Below are positions 51,591 to 59,402 of a stretch of 64,000 nucleotides of DNA, one piece after another (position 1 is the stretch's first letter; every line of letters starts with the position of its first letter). The position numbers and the translations under genes were made by a program. The notes beneath the pieces are model-generated. The model was not told the origin of the DNA. It saw nothing but the letters and a program-made list of their open reading frames with translations, and searched no databases. Source of the DNA: Dietzia natronolimnaea (GTDB lineage Bacteria > Actinomycetota > Actinomycetes > Mycobacteriales > Mycobacteriaceae); assembly GCF_039525805.1 (NCBI RefSeq), contig NZ_BAAAHZ010000019.1; one strand, given 5' to 3'.

Positions 51591-52730
51591 CTAGACCCCG
51601 ACGAGGTCGGCGATAGACCGCCGGGCCTCCCGGCCACCCCCGAACGCACCCTCGTCCCCGAGGGCGCGGCGCAGGTAGAAGTGGGCGGAGTGCTCCCACG
51701 TGAAGCCGATCCCGCCGTGCAGCTGGATCGCCTCATAGGCACTGGCGGTCACGACATCCGCACAGACCGCGGACGCGACCGCCACGGCCAGGTCGGCGTC
51801 GCTCGCGTCCTCCTGGTCGAGTACGGCGAGGGCGTACATCGCCGCGGACCGGGCCCGCTCGCGGCCGACCAGCATGTCGGCGAGGCGGTGCTTGATGGCC
51901 TGGAACGACCCTATCGAGCGTCCGAACTGATGTCGCTGGCTGACGTAGGCGACCGTGTCGTCCAACAACCGAGCGGCGATCCCCGCGTGCTCGGCGGCGA
52001 GTGCCGCGCCCGTGATCAGGCGCAGCTCGCGCACCACGTCCACGAACCGTGCCGCACCGACGAGAATCCGCGCGGGCGAGTCCGCGAGATGCACGTCCGC
52101 GCGACGCCGGGTGAGATCGACGACCTCCCGGGACTGGCGTTCCGCACCGGCGAGGTCCACGATCACGAGCACCCGCTCACCGCCGGAGGACGCGACCACG
52201 ACGAGGGAGTCGACCGCCTGCCCCCAGAGGACGCCCTCGACGATCCCGTTGACGACGGGACCGGCTCCGCTCGTCGCCGCGGTGTCCGCCGACATGGTGA
52301 CCTCGCTGTCGAGGGACACCCCGATCGTCCGGCTCCCCTCCATGACCGCTCCGAGGAGATCGGTCACGGATCCCGCGTCGTCGGCTCGGACCAGCGCCTG
52401 CCCGGCGACCACAGCACTGACCAGGATCGGCTCCGGCAGCAGCGCGGCCCCCGTCTCCTCGAGGACCACGCCCAGGTCTGCGAACCCGAAGCCGTGACCC
52501 CCGAGCGCCTCGGGCACTGCGAGCGCGGCGACCTGCAGCTCCTCGTTGAGCGTGCGCCACCGGGCATCCGAGTACCCCAGATCGGAGTCGATCGACTGGC
52601 GGACCCCCTCGTGGGTGCCGTGCCGGGCCACGAACTGGGACACCACCGCGCGCAGCTCGTCACGCTCCGGGGTCGGCAGGATGATCGACGGGTCGGCCTC
52701 GGGTCGTGCCGTCCGTGTCTGCTGGGTCAC
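51591..52730 (-). CDS. Acyl-CoA dehydrogenase-like small-type subunit
   Basis: 379-residue ACAD-fold protein with a divergent N-half (FGFADLGVVLEETGAALLPEP) and the C-terminal helices YVSQRHQFGRSIGSFQAIKHRLADM, IQLHGGIGFTWEHSAHFYLRR. The end reads GGGREARRSIADL, with no Glu at the EGT position. This matches the non-catalytic or half-site partners of heterotetrameric ACADs from steroid side-chain degradation. GTG 52730 has GAGG 7 bases upstream. First gene of a three-gene operon under operator site F; a candidate partner of the 34851 dehydrogenase. Confidence 0.88.
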   Translation of the reverse strand: MTQQTRTARPEADPSIILPTPERDELRAVVSQFVARHGTHEGVRQSIDSDLGYSDARWRTLNEELQVAALAVPEALGGHGFGFADLGVVLEETGAALLPEPILVSAVVAGQALVRADDAGSVTDLLGAVMEGSRTIGVSLDSEVTMSADTAATSGAGPVVNGIVEGVLWGQAVDSLVVVASSGGERVLVIVDLAGAERQSREVVDLTRRRADVHLADSPARILVGAARFVDVVRELRLITGAALAAEHAGIAARLLDDTVAYVSQRHQFGRSIGSFQAIKHRLADMLVGRERARSAAMYALAVLDQEDASDADLAVAVASAVCADVVTASAYEAIQLHGGIGFTWEHSAHFYLRRALGDEGAFGGGREARRSIADLVGV

Positions 52731-52753
52731 GGGATGTCCTCTCCTCCACTGAA

Positions 52754-52768
52754 CCTGAGTTGAGTTCA
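52754..52768 (-). promoter_or_regulatory. Block operator site F (upstream of ACAD 52730)
   Basis: CCTGAGTTGAGTTCA, two mismatches to the consensus, embedded in a longer run of half-sites (52749-52774: ACTGAAC, GAGTTCAATTCAG). It lies in the divergent region between the ACAD operon and the NTF2-like genes. Confidence 0.55.
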
Positions 52769-52832
52769 ATTCAGAACATGACAACACAGTGAGGCGGATC
52801 ACGCAAGCTCTTGATCTCCGGTCCGCCACTAA

Positions 52833-52847
52833 ACTAAGTTCGATTCA
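52833..52847 (+). promoter_or_regulatory. Weak operator-like site G abutting an NTF2-like start
   Basis: ACTAAGTTCGATTCA, three mismatches to the consensus; its last base is the first base of the ATG at 52847. The gene may be leaderless and blocked by binding here. Low confidence. Confidence 0.35.
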
Positions 52848-53296
52848 TGACTGCGCCCGATTCTCCTGTGCCCGCTTCCGCCGCACCAGGTTCCACTCTG
52901 TCCGACTCCACCCTCGTCACGTATTACTCCCGGGTGGACTCGGGCTACCTCGAGGCCGGCCTCGCCCTGCTGTCGCCGGACGTGAACTTCGCGATCCTCC
53001 TTCCGGGCTCCGCCGTCCGCGGGACGGACCGTGACGGAGTCCGTCGATACCTCGAGGGGCGGGGCCCCGTCGACAGGCGCCACGTCCCCACCCATGCCAC
53101 CCGCACCGGCGAGCTCGAATTCGTCTACGGCGCCGTGGTCGAGGACGGAGTCACGATCACCGGCCACTTCCTCGCGTCCGCCCGGATCGACGACGACGGA
53201 CTGATCACCGGCTACCAGGTCGCGTTCGACCCGGAGCTCGGCCTGGCCTCCCCGACTCTCGCCCCCACCGACCCGGCCTCCCCCACCCACGACTGA
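52847..53296 (+). CDS. NTF2-like (SnoaL/DUF4440-type) protein
   Basis: 149-residue cone-shaped alpha+beta barrel protein: YYSRVDSGYLEAGLALLSPDVNFAILLPGSAVRGTDRDGVRRYLEGR, FVYGAVVEDGVTITGHFLASARIDDDGLI. Folds of this type include ketosteroid isomerase, limonene-epoxide hydrolase and SnoaL cyclases, as well as non-enzymatic binding proteins. The sequence alone does not decide. It is followed 14 bases later by a second NTF2-like gene, with which it may form a heteromer. The start overlaps an operator-like site. Confidence 0.82.
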   Translation: MTAPDSPVPASAAPGSTLSDSTLVTYYSRVDSGYLEAGLALLSPDVNFAILLPGSAVRGTDRDGVRRYLEGRGPVDRRHVPTHATRTGELEFVYGAVVEDGVTITGHFLASARIDDDGLITGYQVAFDPELGLASPTLAPTDPASPTHD

Positions 53297-53310
53297 CATC
53301 GGAGCACCAC

Positions 53311-53679
53311 ATGACCACCAGCACCCCGCTACTGCACGCCTGGTTCGAGATCATGGACTCGGATGATCCCGACAGGGTCCTCGACCACATCACCGACGAT
53401 TTCCAGCTGTCCATCCTCTTCTCCGCGGGAGAGTCGGCGGCGGAGTTCGACGGTGACCGCGCCGGGCTCGAGGTCTACCTCGCCCAGCGCGAGAAGAGCG
53501 TCCTGACGCACCACATCCTGAGCGGGACCCGCGTCGGGGACACCGAACTCTGCCTGGGCGAGACCCGGCGCGACGGCGAGTTCGAGGCCAGCTTCAACGC
53601 CAGCGCGCAGCTCACGGCGGAGGACACGGTCCGTCGCCTGCTCATCTGCCGCACCCCGCGGGTCCGCTTCACGGACTGA
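53311..53679 (+). CDS. NTF2-like small protein
   Basis: 122-residue partner of the preceding gene: LLHAWFEIMDSDDPDRVLDHITDDFQLSILFSAGESAAEFDGDRAGLEVYLAQRE, ending RLLICRTPRVRFTD. It has the same fold landmarks in shorter form. Two adjacent NTF2-like genes with 14-base spacing suggest a co-expressed pair; function unknown. A strong terminator follows at 53709. Confidence 0.8.
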   Translation: MTTSTPLLHAWFEIMDSDDPDRVLDHITDDFQLSILFSAGESAAEFDGDRAGLEVYLAQREKSVLTHHILSGTRVGDTELCLGETRRDGEFEASFNASAQLTAEDTVRRLLICRTPRVRFTD

Positions 53680-53708
53680 GCCGGAACTCGCGTCTCCCCG
53701 GAATCGCA

Positions 53709-53739
53709 GAAACCCCCGCAGCGTCACTGCGGGGGTTTC
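53709..53739. terminator. Bidirectional rho-independent terminator
   Basis: A 13-bp perfect stem (GAAACCCCCGCAG / CTGCGGGGGTTTC) with a 5-base loop between the converging NTF2-like and glyA stops. The A and T runs at the base of the stem give it a classical intrinsic-terminator shape in both directions. It marks the right edge of the catabolic island. Confidence 0.9.
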
Positions 53740-53758
53740 TTCCGTCGTGGCCGGGTTC

Positions 53759-55063
53759 TCAGCCCAGGATCGTCCAGTCCTCGAGTCCCTCGTACAGCGG
53801 CTTCGACGCGGCCAGCGCGGACACCCGACCACGCAGGGCGGTGATGTCGGCACCCGTCCCCGCCGCGAGGGCGGTGCCGATGATGTCCGCGACCTCGCGG
53901 AAGTCCTCGGCCCCGAAGCCGCGCGTGGCCAGCGCGGGCGTACCGATACGCAGACCGGAGGTCACCATGGGCGGACGGGGGTCGAACGGCACGGCGTTGC
54001 GGTTGACGGTGATGCCGACCTCGTGGAGGAGGTCCTCGGCCTGCTGGCCGTCGAGATCGGACTCGCGCAGGTCCACCAGCACCAGGTGCACGTCGGTCCC
54101 GCCGGTGAGGACGGAGACCCCCGCGTCCGTGCAGTCCTGCTCGGTCAGACGCTCGGCGAGGATCTTGGCGCCCTCGATCGTCCGATGCTGGCGCTCGCGG
54201 AACTGCTCGGTACCGGCGATCTTCATGGCGGTGGCCTTGGCGGCGATCGCGTGCATGAGCGGCCCGCCCTGTTGACCGGGGAACACCGACGAGTTGAGCT
54301 TCTTGAACAGCTCGAGGTCGTTGGTGAGGATCATGCCCGAGCGCGGCCCGCCCAGGGTCTTGTGGACCGTGGTGGAGACGACGTCGGCGTGCGGAACGGG
54401 GCTCGGGTGCAGGCCCGCGGCCACCAGGCCGGCGAAGTGCGCCATGTCCACCCAGAGCTTGGCGCCGACCTCGTCGGCGATCTCCCGGAACTTCGCGAAG
54501 TCCAGGGTCCGCGGGTAGGCCGACCAGCCGGCGATGATCACGTCCGGCTTCTCCGCCAGCGCCATCTCGCGGACGGTGTCCATGTTGACCTGCATGGTCT
54601 CCGGGTCCACTTCGTAGGCGGCGACCTCGTACAGCTGGCCGGAGAAGTTGAGCTTCATGCCGTGGGTGAGGTGACCGCCGTGTGCCAGGGACAGGCCCAT
54701 GATCTTGGAGCCCGGCGTCGCGAGCGCCATGAGCACCGCGGCGTTGGCCTGGGCGCCGGCGTGCGGCTGGACGTTCGCGTACTTGGCGCCGAAGACCTCC
54801 TTGGCGCGGTCCCGCGCGAGGTTCTCCACCACGTCGACGTGCTCACACCCGCCGTAGTAGCGACGCCCCGGGTAGCCCTCGGCGTACTTGTTGGTGAGCA
54901 CCGATCCCTGAGCCTGCAACACCGAGCGCGGCACGAAGTTCTCGGACGCGATCATCTCCAACGTGTCGCGCTGACGCGCCAGCTCGCCGGCCATCGCCTC
55001 GGCGACCTCCGGGTCCAACTCGGACAGGGAGGCGGTGAACACATCGGTGTTCGGGTCGGTCAT
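53759..55063 (-). CDS. glyA: Serine hydroxymethyltransferase
   Basis: Converts serine and tetrahydrofolate to glycine and 5,10-methylene-THF with PLP. 434 residues, usual length. MIASENFVPRSVLQAQGS, YAEGYPGRRYYGGCE, the PLP lysine in STTVHKTLGGPR, and DMAHFAGLVAAG are all present. Start ATG 55063. Divergent from coaA, with the same neighbourhood as mycobacterial glyA1-coaA (Rv1093-Rv1092c). No glycine-riboswitch-like element was recognised in the 136-base gap upstream. Confidence 0.97.
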   Translation of the reverse strand: MTDPNTDVFTASLSELDPEVAEAMAGELARQRDTLEMIASENFVPRSVLQAQGSVLTNKYAEGYPGRRYYGGCEHVDVVENLARDRAKEVFGAKYANVQPHAGAQANAAVLMALATPGSKIMGLSLAHGGHLTHGMKLNFSGQLYEVAAYEVDPETMQVNMDTVREMALAEKPDVIIAGWSAYPRTLDFAKFREIADEVGAKLWVDMAHFAGLVAAGLHPSPVPHADVVSTTVHKTLGGPRSGMILTNDLELFKKLNSSVFPGQQGGPLMHAIAAKATAMKIAGTEQFRERQHRTIEGAKILAERLTEQDCTDAGVSVLTGGTDVHLVLVDLRESDLDGQQAEDLLHEVGITVNRNAVPFDPRPPMVTSGLRIGTPALATRGFGAEDFREVADIIGTALAAGTGADITALRGRVSALAASKPLYEGLEDWTILG

Positions 55064-55185
55064 CGTTGCTCCTCGCGCGTGGGCTTCTCACTTCGTACGA
55101 ATCGTGTCGGGGCCACGGCTCGTCTCGTCGTCGTCGTCAGTCTAGTGCCAGGGCACCTGGAGGCCTCTCCCCCGTGGGCACCTGA

Positions 55186-55191
55186 CACAAT
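55186..55191 (+). promoter_or_regulatory. -10-like element of coaA, probable leaderless start
   Basis: CACAAT lies 8 bases before the coaA GTG at 55200, so transcription would begin at the start codon. No ribosome-binding site is visible. The remainder of the 55064-55199 gap shows no recognisable riboswitch. Confidence 0.35.
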
Positions 55192-55199
55192 CAGCAATC

Positions 55200-56132
55200 G
55201 TGAGCAGACATGCCGGCGACTACACGCCGTACGTGGAGTTCGACCGCCGGAGTTGGCGTCGGTTGCGGCGAGCCATGCCGATGGTGCTCACCGAACAGGA
55301 CCTCGAGGGACTGCGCGGTCTGGGCGAACACCTGGACCTGGACGAGATCGCGGAGATCTACCTGCCGCTCAGCCGGCTCATCCACCTCCAGGTATCGGCC
55401 CGCCAGCGCCTGTTCCAGTCCACCAACCTGTTCCTCGGTGAGACCGTGGACGCCCCCATGCCGTTCGTGATCGGGGTGGCCGGCTCGGTGGCGGTGGGCA
55501 AGTCCACCTCCGCCCGTGTGTTGCGCGCGCTGCTGACCCGCTGGGACTCCCACCCCCGGGTGGACCTGATCACCACCGACGGCTTCCTCTACCCCAACCG
55601 CGAACTCCAGCGGCGCCAACTCATGCACCGCAAGGGCTACCCCGAGTCCTACGACCGGCGCGCGCTGTTGAGGTTCGTCACCGAGGTCAAGTCCGGTGCC
55701 CCGGTCGTCCGCGCGCCCGTGTACTCGCACACCAAGTACGACATCGTCCCCGACGAGTTCATCGAGGTCCAGCGCCCGGACATCCTCATCGTCGAGGGCC
55801 TGAACGTCCTGCAGACGGGCCCCCGACTGATGGTCTCGGACCTGTTCGACTTCTCGCTCTATGTGGACGCGAAGATCGAGGACATCGAGAAGTGGTACGT
55901 CGAGCGGTTCCTGGAACTGCGCAGCACGTCGTTCTCCAACCCCAACTCCCACTTCGCGCACTACGCAGACCTGTCCGACCAAGCGGCACGGTTGGCGGCG
56001 CGCGAGATCTGGACCTCGATCAACCGGCCGAACCTCGTGGAGAACATCCTGCCCACACGGCCGCGGGCGACGCTGGTGCTGCGGAAGAACTCCGATCACT
56101 CCATCCAGCGGCTGCGCCTGCGCAAGATCTGA
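55200..56132 (+). CDS. coaA: Type I pantothenate kinase
   Basis: Phosphorylates pantothenate, the first step of CoA synthesis. 310 residues: P-loop GVAGSVAVGKST (about 98-109), DLITTDGFLYPN, KGYPESYDRRALLRFV, and YSHTKYDIVP, all CoaA marks. Start GTG 55200 with a -10-like box directly upstream. Adjacent to glyA as in mycobacteria. It supplies the CoA that the neighbouring catabolic genes consume, but no shared regulation is visible. Confidence 0.97.
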   Translation: MSRHAGDYTPYVEFDRRSWRRLRRAMPMVLTEQDLEGLRGLGEHLDLDEIAEIYLPLSRLIHLQVSARQRLFQSTNLFLGETVDAPMPFVIGVAGSVAVGKSTSARVLRALLTRWDSHPRVDLITTDGFLYPNRELQRRQLMHRKGYPESYDRRALLRFVTEVKSGAPVVRAPVYSHTKYDIVPDEFIEVQRPDILIVEGLNVLQTGPRLMVSDLFDFSLYVDAKIEDIEKWYVERFLELRSTSFSNPNSHFAHYADLSDQAARLAAREIWTSINRPNLVENILPTRPRATLVLRKNSDHSIQRLRLRKI

Positions 56133-56149
56133 GGCGCTCCCCGGCTCGA

Positions 56150-57232
56150 TCACTCCGGCGCGGCGCCCGTCTCCCCCACGGGCACGCCACGCCGCCGAAG
56201 CTCCGCCTCGGCGCGGTCCAGCCCCCCGTGCTCGAGTGCGGCCTGTGGACTGTGATCGCTCCAGACGTGGCGCCCGAACCGGCTCACCTCCACCTCGAGC
56301 TCACCGGACAGGTGCTCGATCGCGCCCGCCGAGTTCCGCTTCTCCGACGGCAACGGCACGGGCAGCACGTGCGCCCGACCCAGGGGCGCCCGCCCGGTCA
56401 CGCGGATCCGCCAACCGTAACCGCGCCCCTCGAGCGCCCAGACGTCATCAGCGACCCGCGCCCGGACCGGCGAGACCACGGGGTTGCCCAGCCGGATCAC
56501 CCGACCATCCGGCAGTCGCACCACGAGGGCGGTGACCTCGGTGCGCAGCGGGCCCGAATGGATCTGCCCGCCGGCGAAGGCCACGCAGGTGTCCGGTTCG
56601 GAGAATCCCTGCGCCTGCCCCCACCACCAGGAGTCCGGAAAGCCCTCGGCGCCCCAGTTCTTCTCCCCGTAGACATCGGCGCCGTCGAACTCCCAGCGCC
56701 GGCCGTCCAGCTCCGCCCAGCCCCGCGCCCGACCGCCGAGCAACCACGGGTGCCAGTACTGGTTGAGGGCGGGAACGGCCTGGAAGACGCTCGACCCACC
56801 GACGGCCCGGTGCGGCCACTCCACGGGATCGGTGATCTCCACGTGGAGGCGGGCACCCTCGCCCATGTCCACGGTCAGCCCGTCCGGCCGGTACTCGAAC
56901 CGATCCCCGGAGCGGGCCCCCAGGCGGTCGGGATCGGCCCACCCCTCGGGCGCGGCGGCCAACCGGAGCGACGACGACGAGGTCGCGCCGACGCCCGGCC
57001 GGGGGGCCCCGAGCTCCCCGGGCCGGGGAGGCACCTCGTCGGACGCCAGGCCGAGCGTCGCCCAGTGCCCGTCCGGCCCCCGGTTGATCCCGATGAGCGC
57101 GATCAGGGCGCGGCCGCGGTCGCGGTCGGTCACGCGGAGGAAGTATCCCTCCATGGCCACCCCGTGCGCGCGGAGCGGAATGCCGAAGGGCAGGTCTGCG
57201 CCGGTGGCCCGGTAGCGCCGGTGAAGTGTCAT
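56150..57232 (-). CDS. Tocopherol cyclase-like protein
   Basis: 360-residue protein of the tocopherol cyclase-like/hydroxyneurosporene synthase type beta-barrel fold: MEGYFLRVTD, VEWPHRAVGGSSVFQAVPALNQYWHPWLLGGRARG, FDGADVYGEKNWGAEGFPDSWWWGQAQGF, FAGGQI. The EKNWG..FP..WWWGQ motif is the strongest match. Bacterial members are generally uncharacterised, lipid-linked proteins. ATG 57232 was chosen; GTG 57268 would overlap the divergent PH-domain gene. Convergent with coaA (17-base gap). Confidence 0.8.
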   Translation of the reverse strand: MTLHRRYRATGADLPFGIPLRAHGVAMEGYFLRVTDRDRGRALIALIGINRGPDGHWATLGLASDEVPPRPGELGAPRPGVGATSSSSLRLAAAPEGWADPDRLGARSGDRFEYRPDGLTVDMGEGARLHVEITDPVEWPHRAVGGSSVFQAVPALNQYWHPWLLGGRARGWAELDGRRWEFDGADVYGEKNWGAEGFPDSWWWGQAQGFSEPDTCVAFAGGQIHSGPLRTEVTALVVRLPDGRVIRLGNPVVSPVRARVADDVWALEGRGYGWRIRVTGRAPLGRAHVLPVPLPSEKRNSAGAIEHLSGELEVEVSRFGRHVWSDHSPQAALEHGGLDRAEAELRRRGVPVGETGAAPE

Positions 57233-57257
57233 GCACGCCAGCGTTCCACAGGGCCCT

Positions 57258-57758
57258 ATGTTGGACACCGTGAACTCGTCATCGATCGGACTCAGGCCAC
57301 CACGTCACCGCGTCGACCCGCGGTGTCGGCGCTGGTGGGCGGCGCAGGTCGCACTGTGGATGGCGGCTCCGTTGGTGGTGGCCGTGGTCCTGGGCCTTGT
57401 CCTGTTCCCCTGGGTCCTGCTCGTGGCGGCGGGGTGGGCGGCCGCGACCGCCGTGGCACTGGTCGCGGTACCCCGGGTGCGCTGGGCCATCCACCGGTGG
57501 GAAGCGACGGACACGGCAATCTACAGCCGTAGTGGCCTGTTCTGGGAGGAATGGAGGGCCGCGCCGCTCTCCCGGGTGCAGACCGTCGACAAGACCCGCG
57601 GGCCACTGCAGCGTCAGTTCGGGTTGGCCACCGTCGTCGTCACCACCGCCTCCTCCTCGGGCGCGGTCCGCATCAGCGCCCTCGACGCCGCCCGAGCAGA
57701 GGAGATGGTCGACAGGTTGACGCTCCTGGCCGAGGACGACCAGCGGGACGCGTCGTGA
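57258..57758 (+). CDS. Bacterial PH-domain membrane protein (DUF304 type)
   Basis: 166-residue protein: cytosolic N-terminus, two transmembrane segments (about residues 27-65: VALWMAAPLVVAVVLGLVLFP, VLLVAAGWAAATAVALVAV), then a bPH2 domain (ATDTAIYSRSGLFWEEWRAAPLSRVQTVDKTRGPLQRQFGLATVVV). It is the usual short partner (YdbS-like) of a longer multi-PH protein, which follows with a GTGA overlap. The start could also be GTG 57270. Reported members act in membrane or cell-envelope functions, mostly unknown. Confidence 0.88.
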   Translation: MLDTVNSSSIGLRPPRHRVDPRCRRWWAAQVALWMAAPLVVAVVLGLVLFPWVLLVAAGWAAATAVALVAVPRVRWAIHRWEATDTAIYSRSGLFWEEWRAAPLSRVQTVDKTRGPLQRQFGLATVVVTTASSSGAVRISALDAARAEEMVDRLTLLAEDDQRDAS

Positions 57759-59275
57759 CCACGCCCGGGTCGCAGCACTTCGCGGCATCGCGGCCCGACC
57801 CCGCGGAGCCCGCCCCCGAATGGCTGCCGCTCGACCGGCGGACCATCGCCGCGAGCACCGTTGTGGCCGCGGGGGCCCTGGCGGCCACCGCCGTCCCCGC
57901 CGGGTCCGGTCTCCTCCTCGGCGGGGTGGGCCTGGCGTGGGTCCTGCTGTGGACCATCGGTGGCACGATCCTCGGCGCCGCGGCCACCGCCGTCATCGAG
58001 ACGGCCCGCCTCGCCGTGACCAGGTACCGCGTGGACGCCCACCGGATCGAGCGCCGCGTCCGCTTCCTCTCCAGCTCCACCACCAGTCTGTCGACCGGCC
58101 GGGTGCGCAATGTGGAGATCTCGGCGGACCTGGTGCAGCGTCGGATGGGCATCGCCACCGTGAGACTGGCCAGCGGGGAGACCGACGGGTCCAGACTCAT
58201 TCTCGGCGCCCTCGACCGCGAGGTGGCCGAGGAGCTGCGCCGCCACCTGCTCGCCGAGCGGGCCGCCACCGACACCTCCGAACTCGTGCGTCTTGACCCA
58301 GGGTGGGTCCGCTACGCACCCGCGAGCGTCATGACCCCACTGCTCGGCCTCGTGGGCATCGGCATCGTGTTCCAGGTCGCGGACTGGTTCGGGGCCGTTC
58401 CCGAGATGCTCGAGTGGATCTGGGACCGGATCGGTGACCTGCCGATCCCCGTGATCGCCGCCGGGGTGCTCGTCCTCGCACTGGTGGTGGGCACCATCGC
58501 GTCGGTCGCACTCTTCGTGGAGAACTGGTGGAACCTCCGGCTCGAGCACCACGAGGACGGCTCGCTCGAGCTCCACCGTGGCCTGCTCGTGGGTCGCCAC
58601 ACCTCCTTCGACGGTCGCCGCATCCGCGGGGTCACCCTGCATGAACCCCCGGGATTCAGGGTCCTCGGCGCGGCGCGGCTCGACGTGGTGGCCTCGGGGG
58701 TCGGGACCGGGAAGGACGACGAGGGGAAGAAGAAGCAGAGCCCGGCGCTGGTACCCGCCTCGCCCCGGGCCGCGTCCGCGGACGCGGCCGGGACGATCCT
58801 CGGCGAGCCCGTGCCCACGGCGCTCCGAGCCCATCCGCCCGCCGCGCGGAGGCGCAGGCTGGTGCGGGCGGGTGCGGCGGTCGCCGCCGTCACGGGCGCC
58901 ACACTCGTCCCGGCCGTGATCTGGCCCTGGCTCTGGTGGATCCCGGTGGCCGCCTCGGCGCTCTCCGCGGCCAGCGCGATCTGGGCCGCGCTCGACAACG
59001 CCCGCGGTCTCGGCCACGAGATCACCGGCGGGGTGGTGGCGCTGCGCAAGGGTTCGCTGATGCGGCGAACCGACGTGCTCGGGCGGGACGGGATCCTCGG
59101 CTGGAACATCCGTCGCTCCCCCCTCCAGCGGCGCGCCGGACTGGCGACGCTGGTGGCCACCACCGCCGGTGGCAGCGGCGCGTTCCGGCTCCCCGACGTG
59201 GGCCGCGAGCAGGCGCCCGCTTTGTGGCGCACCGCCGGACCGGTCTGGGACCACCTCGCCGAGCCGCCTGCGTAA
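57755..59275 (+). CDS. Multi-PH-domain membrane protein (YdbT-like)
   Basis: 506-residue protein with repeated bPH2 domains. Domain 1 follows two N-terminal helices (about 25-75; YRVDAHRIERRVRFLSSSTTSLSTGRVRNVEISADLVQRRMGIATVRL). Domain 2 follows a second pair (about 195-250; LEHHEDGSLELHRGLLVGRHTSFDGRRIRGVTLHEP). Domain 3 lies near the end (GHEITGGVVALRKGSLMRRTDVLGRDGILGWNIRRSPLQRRAGLATLVATTA). A charged linker (GKDDEGKKKQS, about 318-328) separates parts. GTG 57755 overlaps the previous stop (GTGA), so the pair is co-translated. Confidence 0.88.
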   Translation: MTTPGSQHFAASRPDPAEPAPEWLPLDRRTIAASTVVAAGALAATAVPAGSGLLLGGVGLAWVLLWTIGGTILGAAATAVIETARLAVTRYRVDAHRIERRVRFLSSSTTSLSTGRVRNVEISADLVQRRMGIATVRLASGETDGSRLILGALDREVAEELRRHLLAERAATDTSELVRLDPGWVRYAPASVMTPLLGLVGIGIVFQVADWFGAVPEMLEWIWDRIGDLPIPVIAAGVLVLALVVGTIASVALFVENWWNLRLEHHEDGSLELHRGLLVGRHTSFDGRRIRGVTLHEPPGFRVLGAARLDVVASGVGTGKDDEGKKKQSPALVPASPRAASADAAGTILGEPVPTALRAHPPAARRRRLVRAGAAVAAVTGATLVPAVIWPWLWWIPVAASALSAASAIWAALDNARGLGHEITGGVVALRKGSLMRRTDVLGRDGILGWNIRRSPLQRRAGLATLVATTAGGSGAFRLPDVGREQAPALWRTAGPVWDHLAEPPA

Positions 59276-59352
59276 CCCGCGTGCTCGCCGAGTGGTCACG
59301 AATGCTGCCTACAGCGGTACGCGACCTGGGACAACGTGAGCGAGATCGACCT

Positions 59353-59385
59353 CGCGACAGGATCGCGACAGGATCGCGGCAGGGC
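59353..59385 (+). repeat. 11-bp tandem repeat in a convergent gap
   Basis: CGCGACAGGAT occurs twice in tandem (59353-59363, 59364-59374) and a third degenerate copy follows. It lies in the 127-base gap between the PH-domain and MOSC stops. Nothing else is recognisable in the gap. Confidence 0.7.
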
Positions 59386-59402
59386 CGGTGGGAGGAGTGG
59401 CC

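Noticed and set aside
3718..53759. Search for integrase, transposase or tRNA at the edges of the 50-kb block
   Set aside because: None found, so no mobile element is claimed.
55064..55199. Glycine riboswitch upstream of glyA
   Set aside because: Only 136 bases, shared with the divergent coaA promoter, and no recognisable aptamer core.
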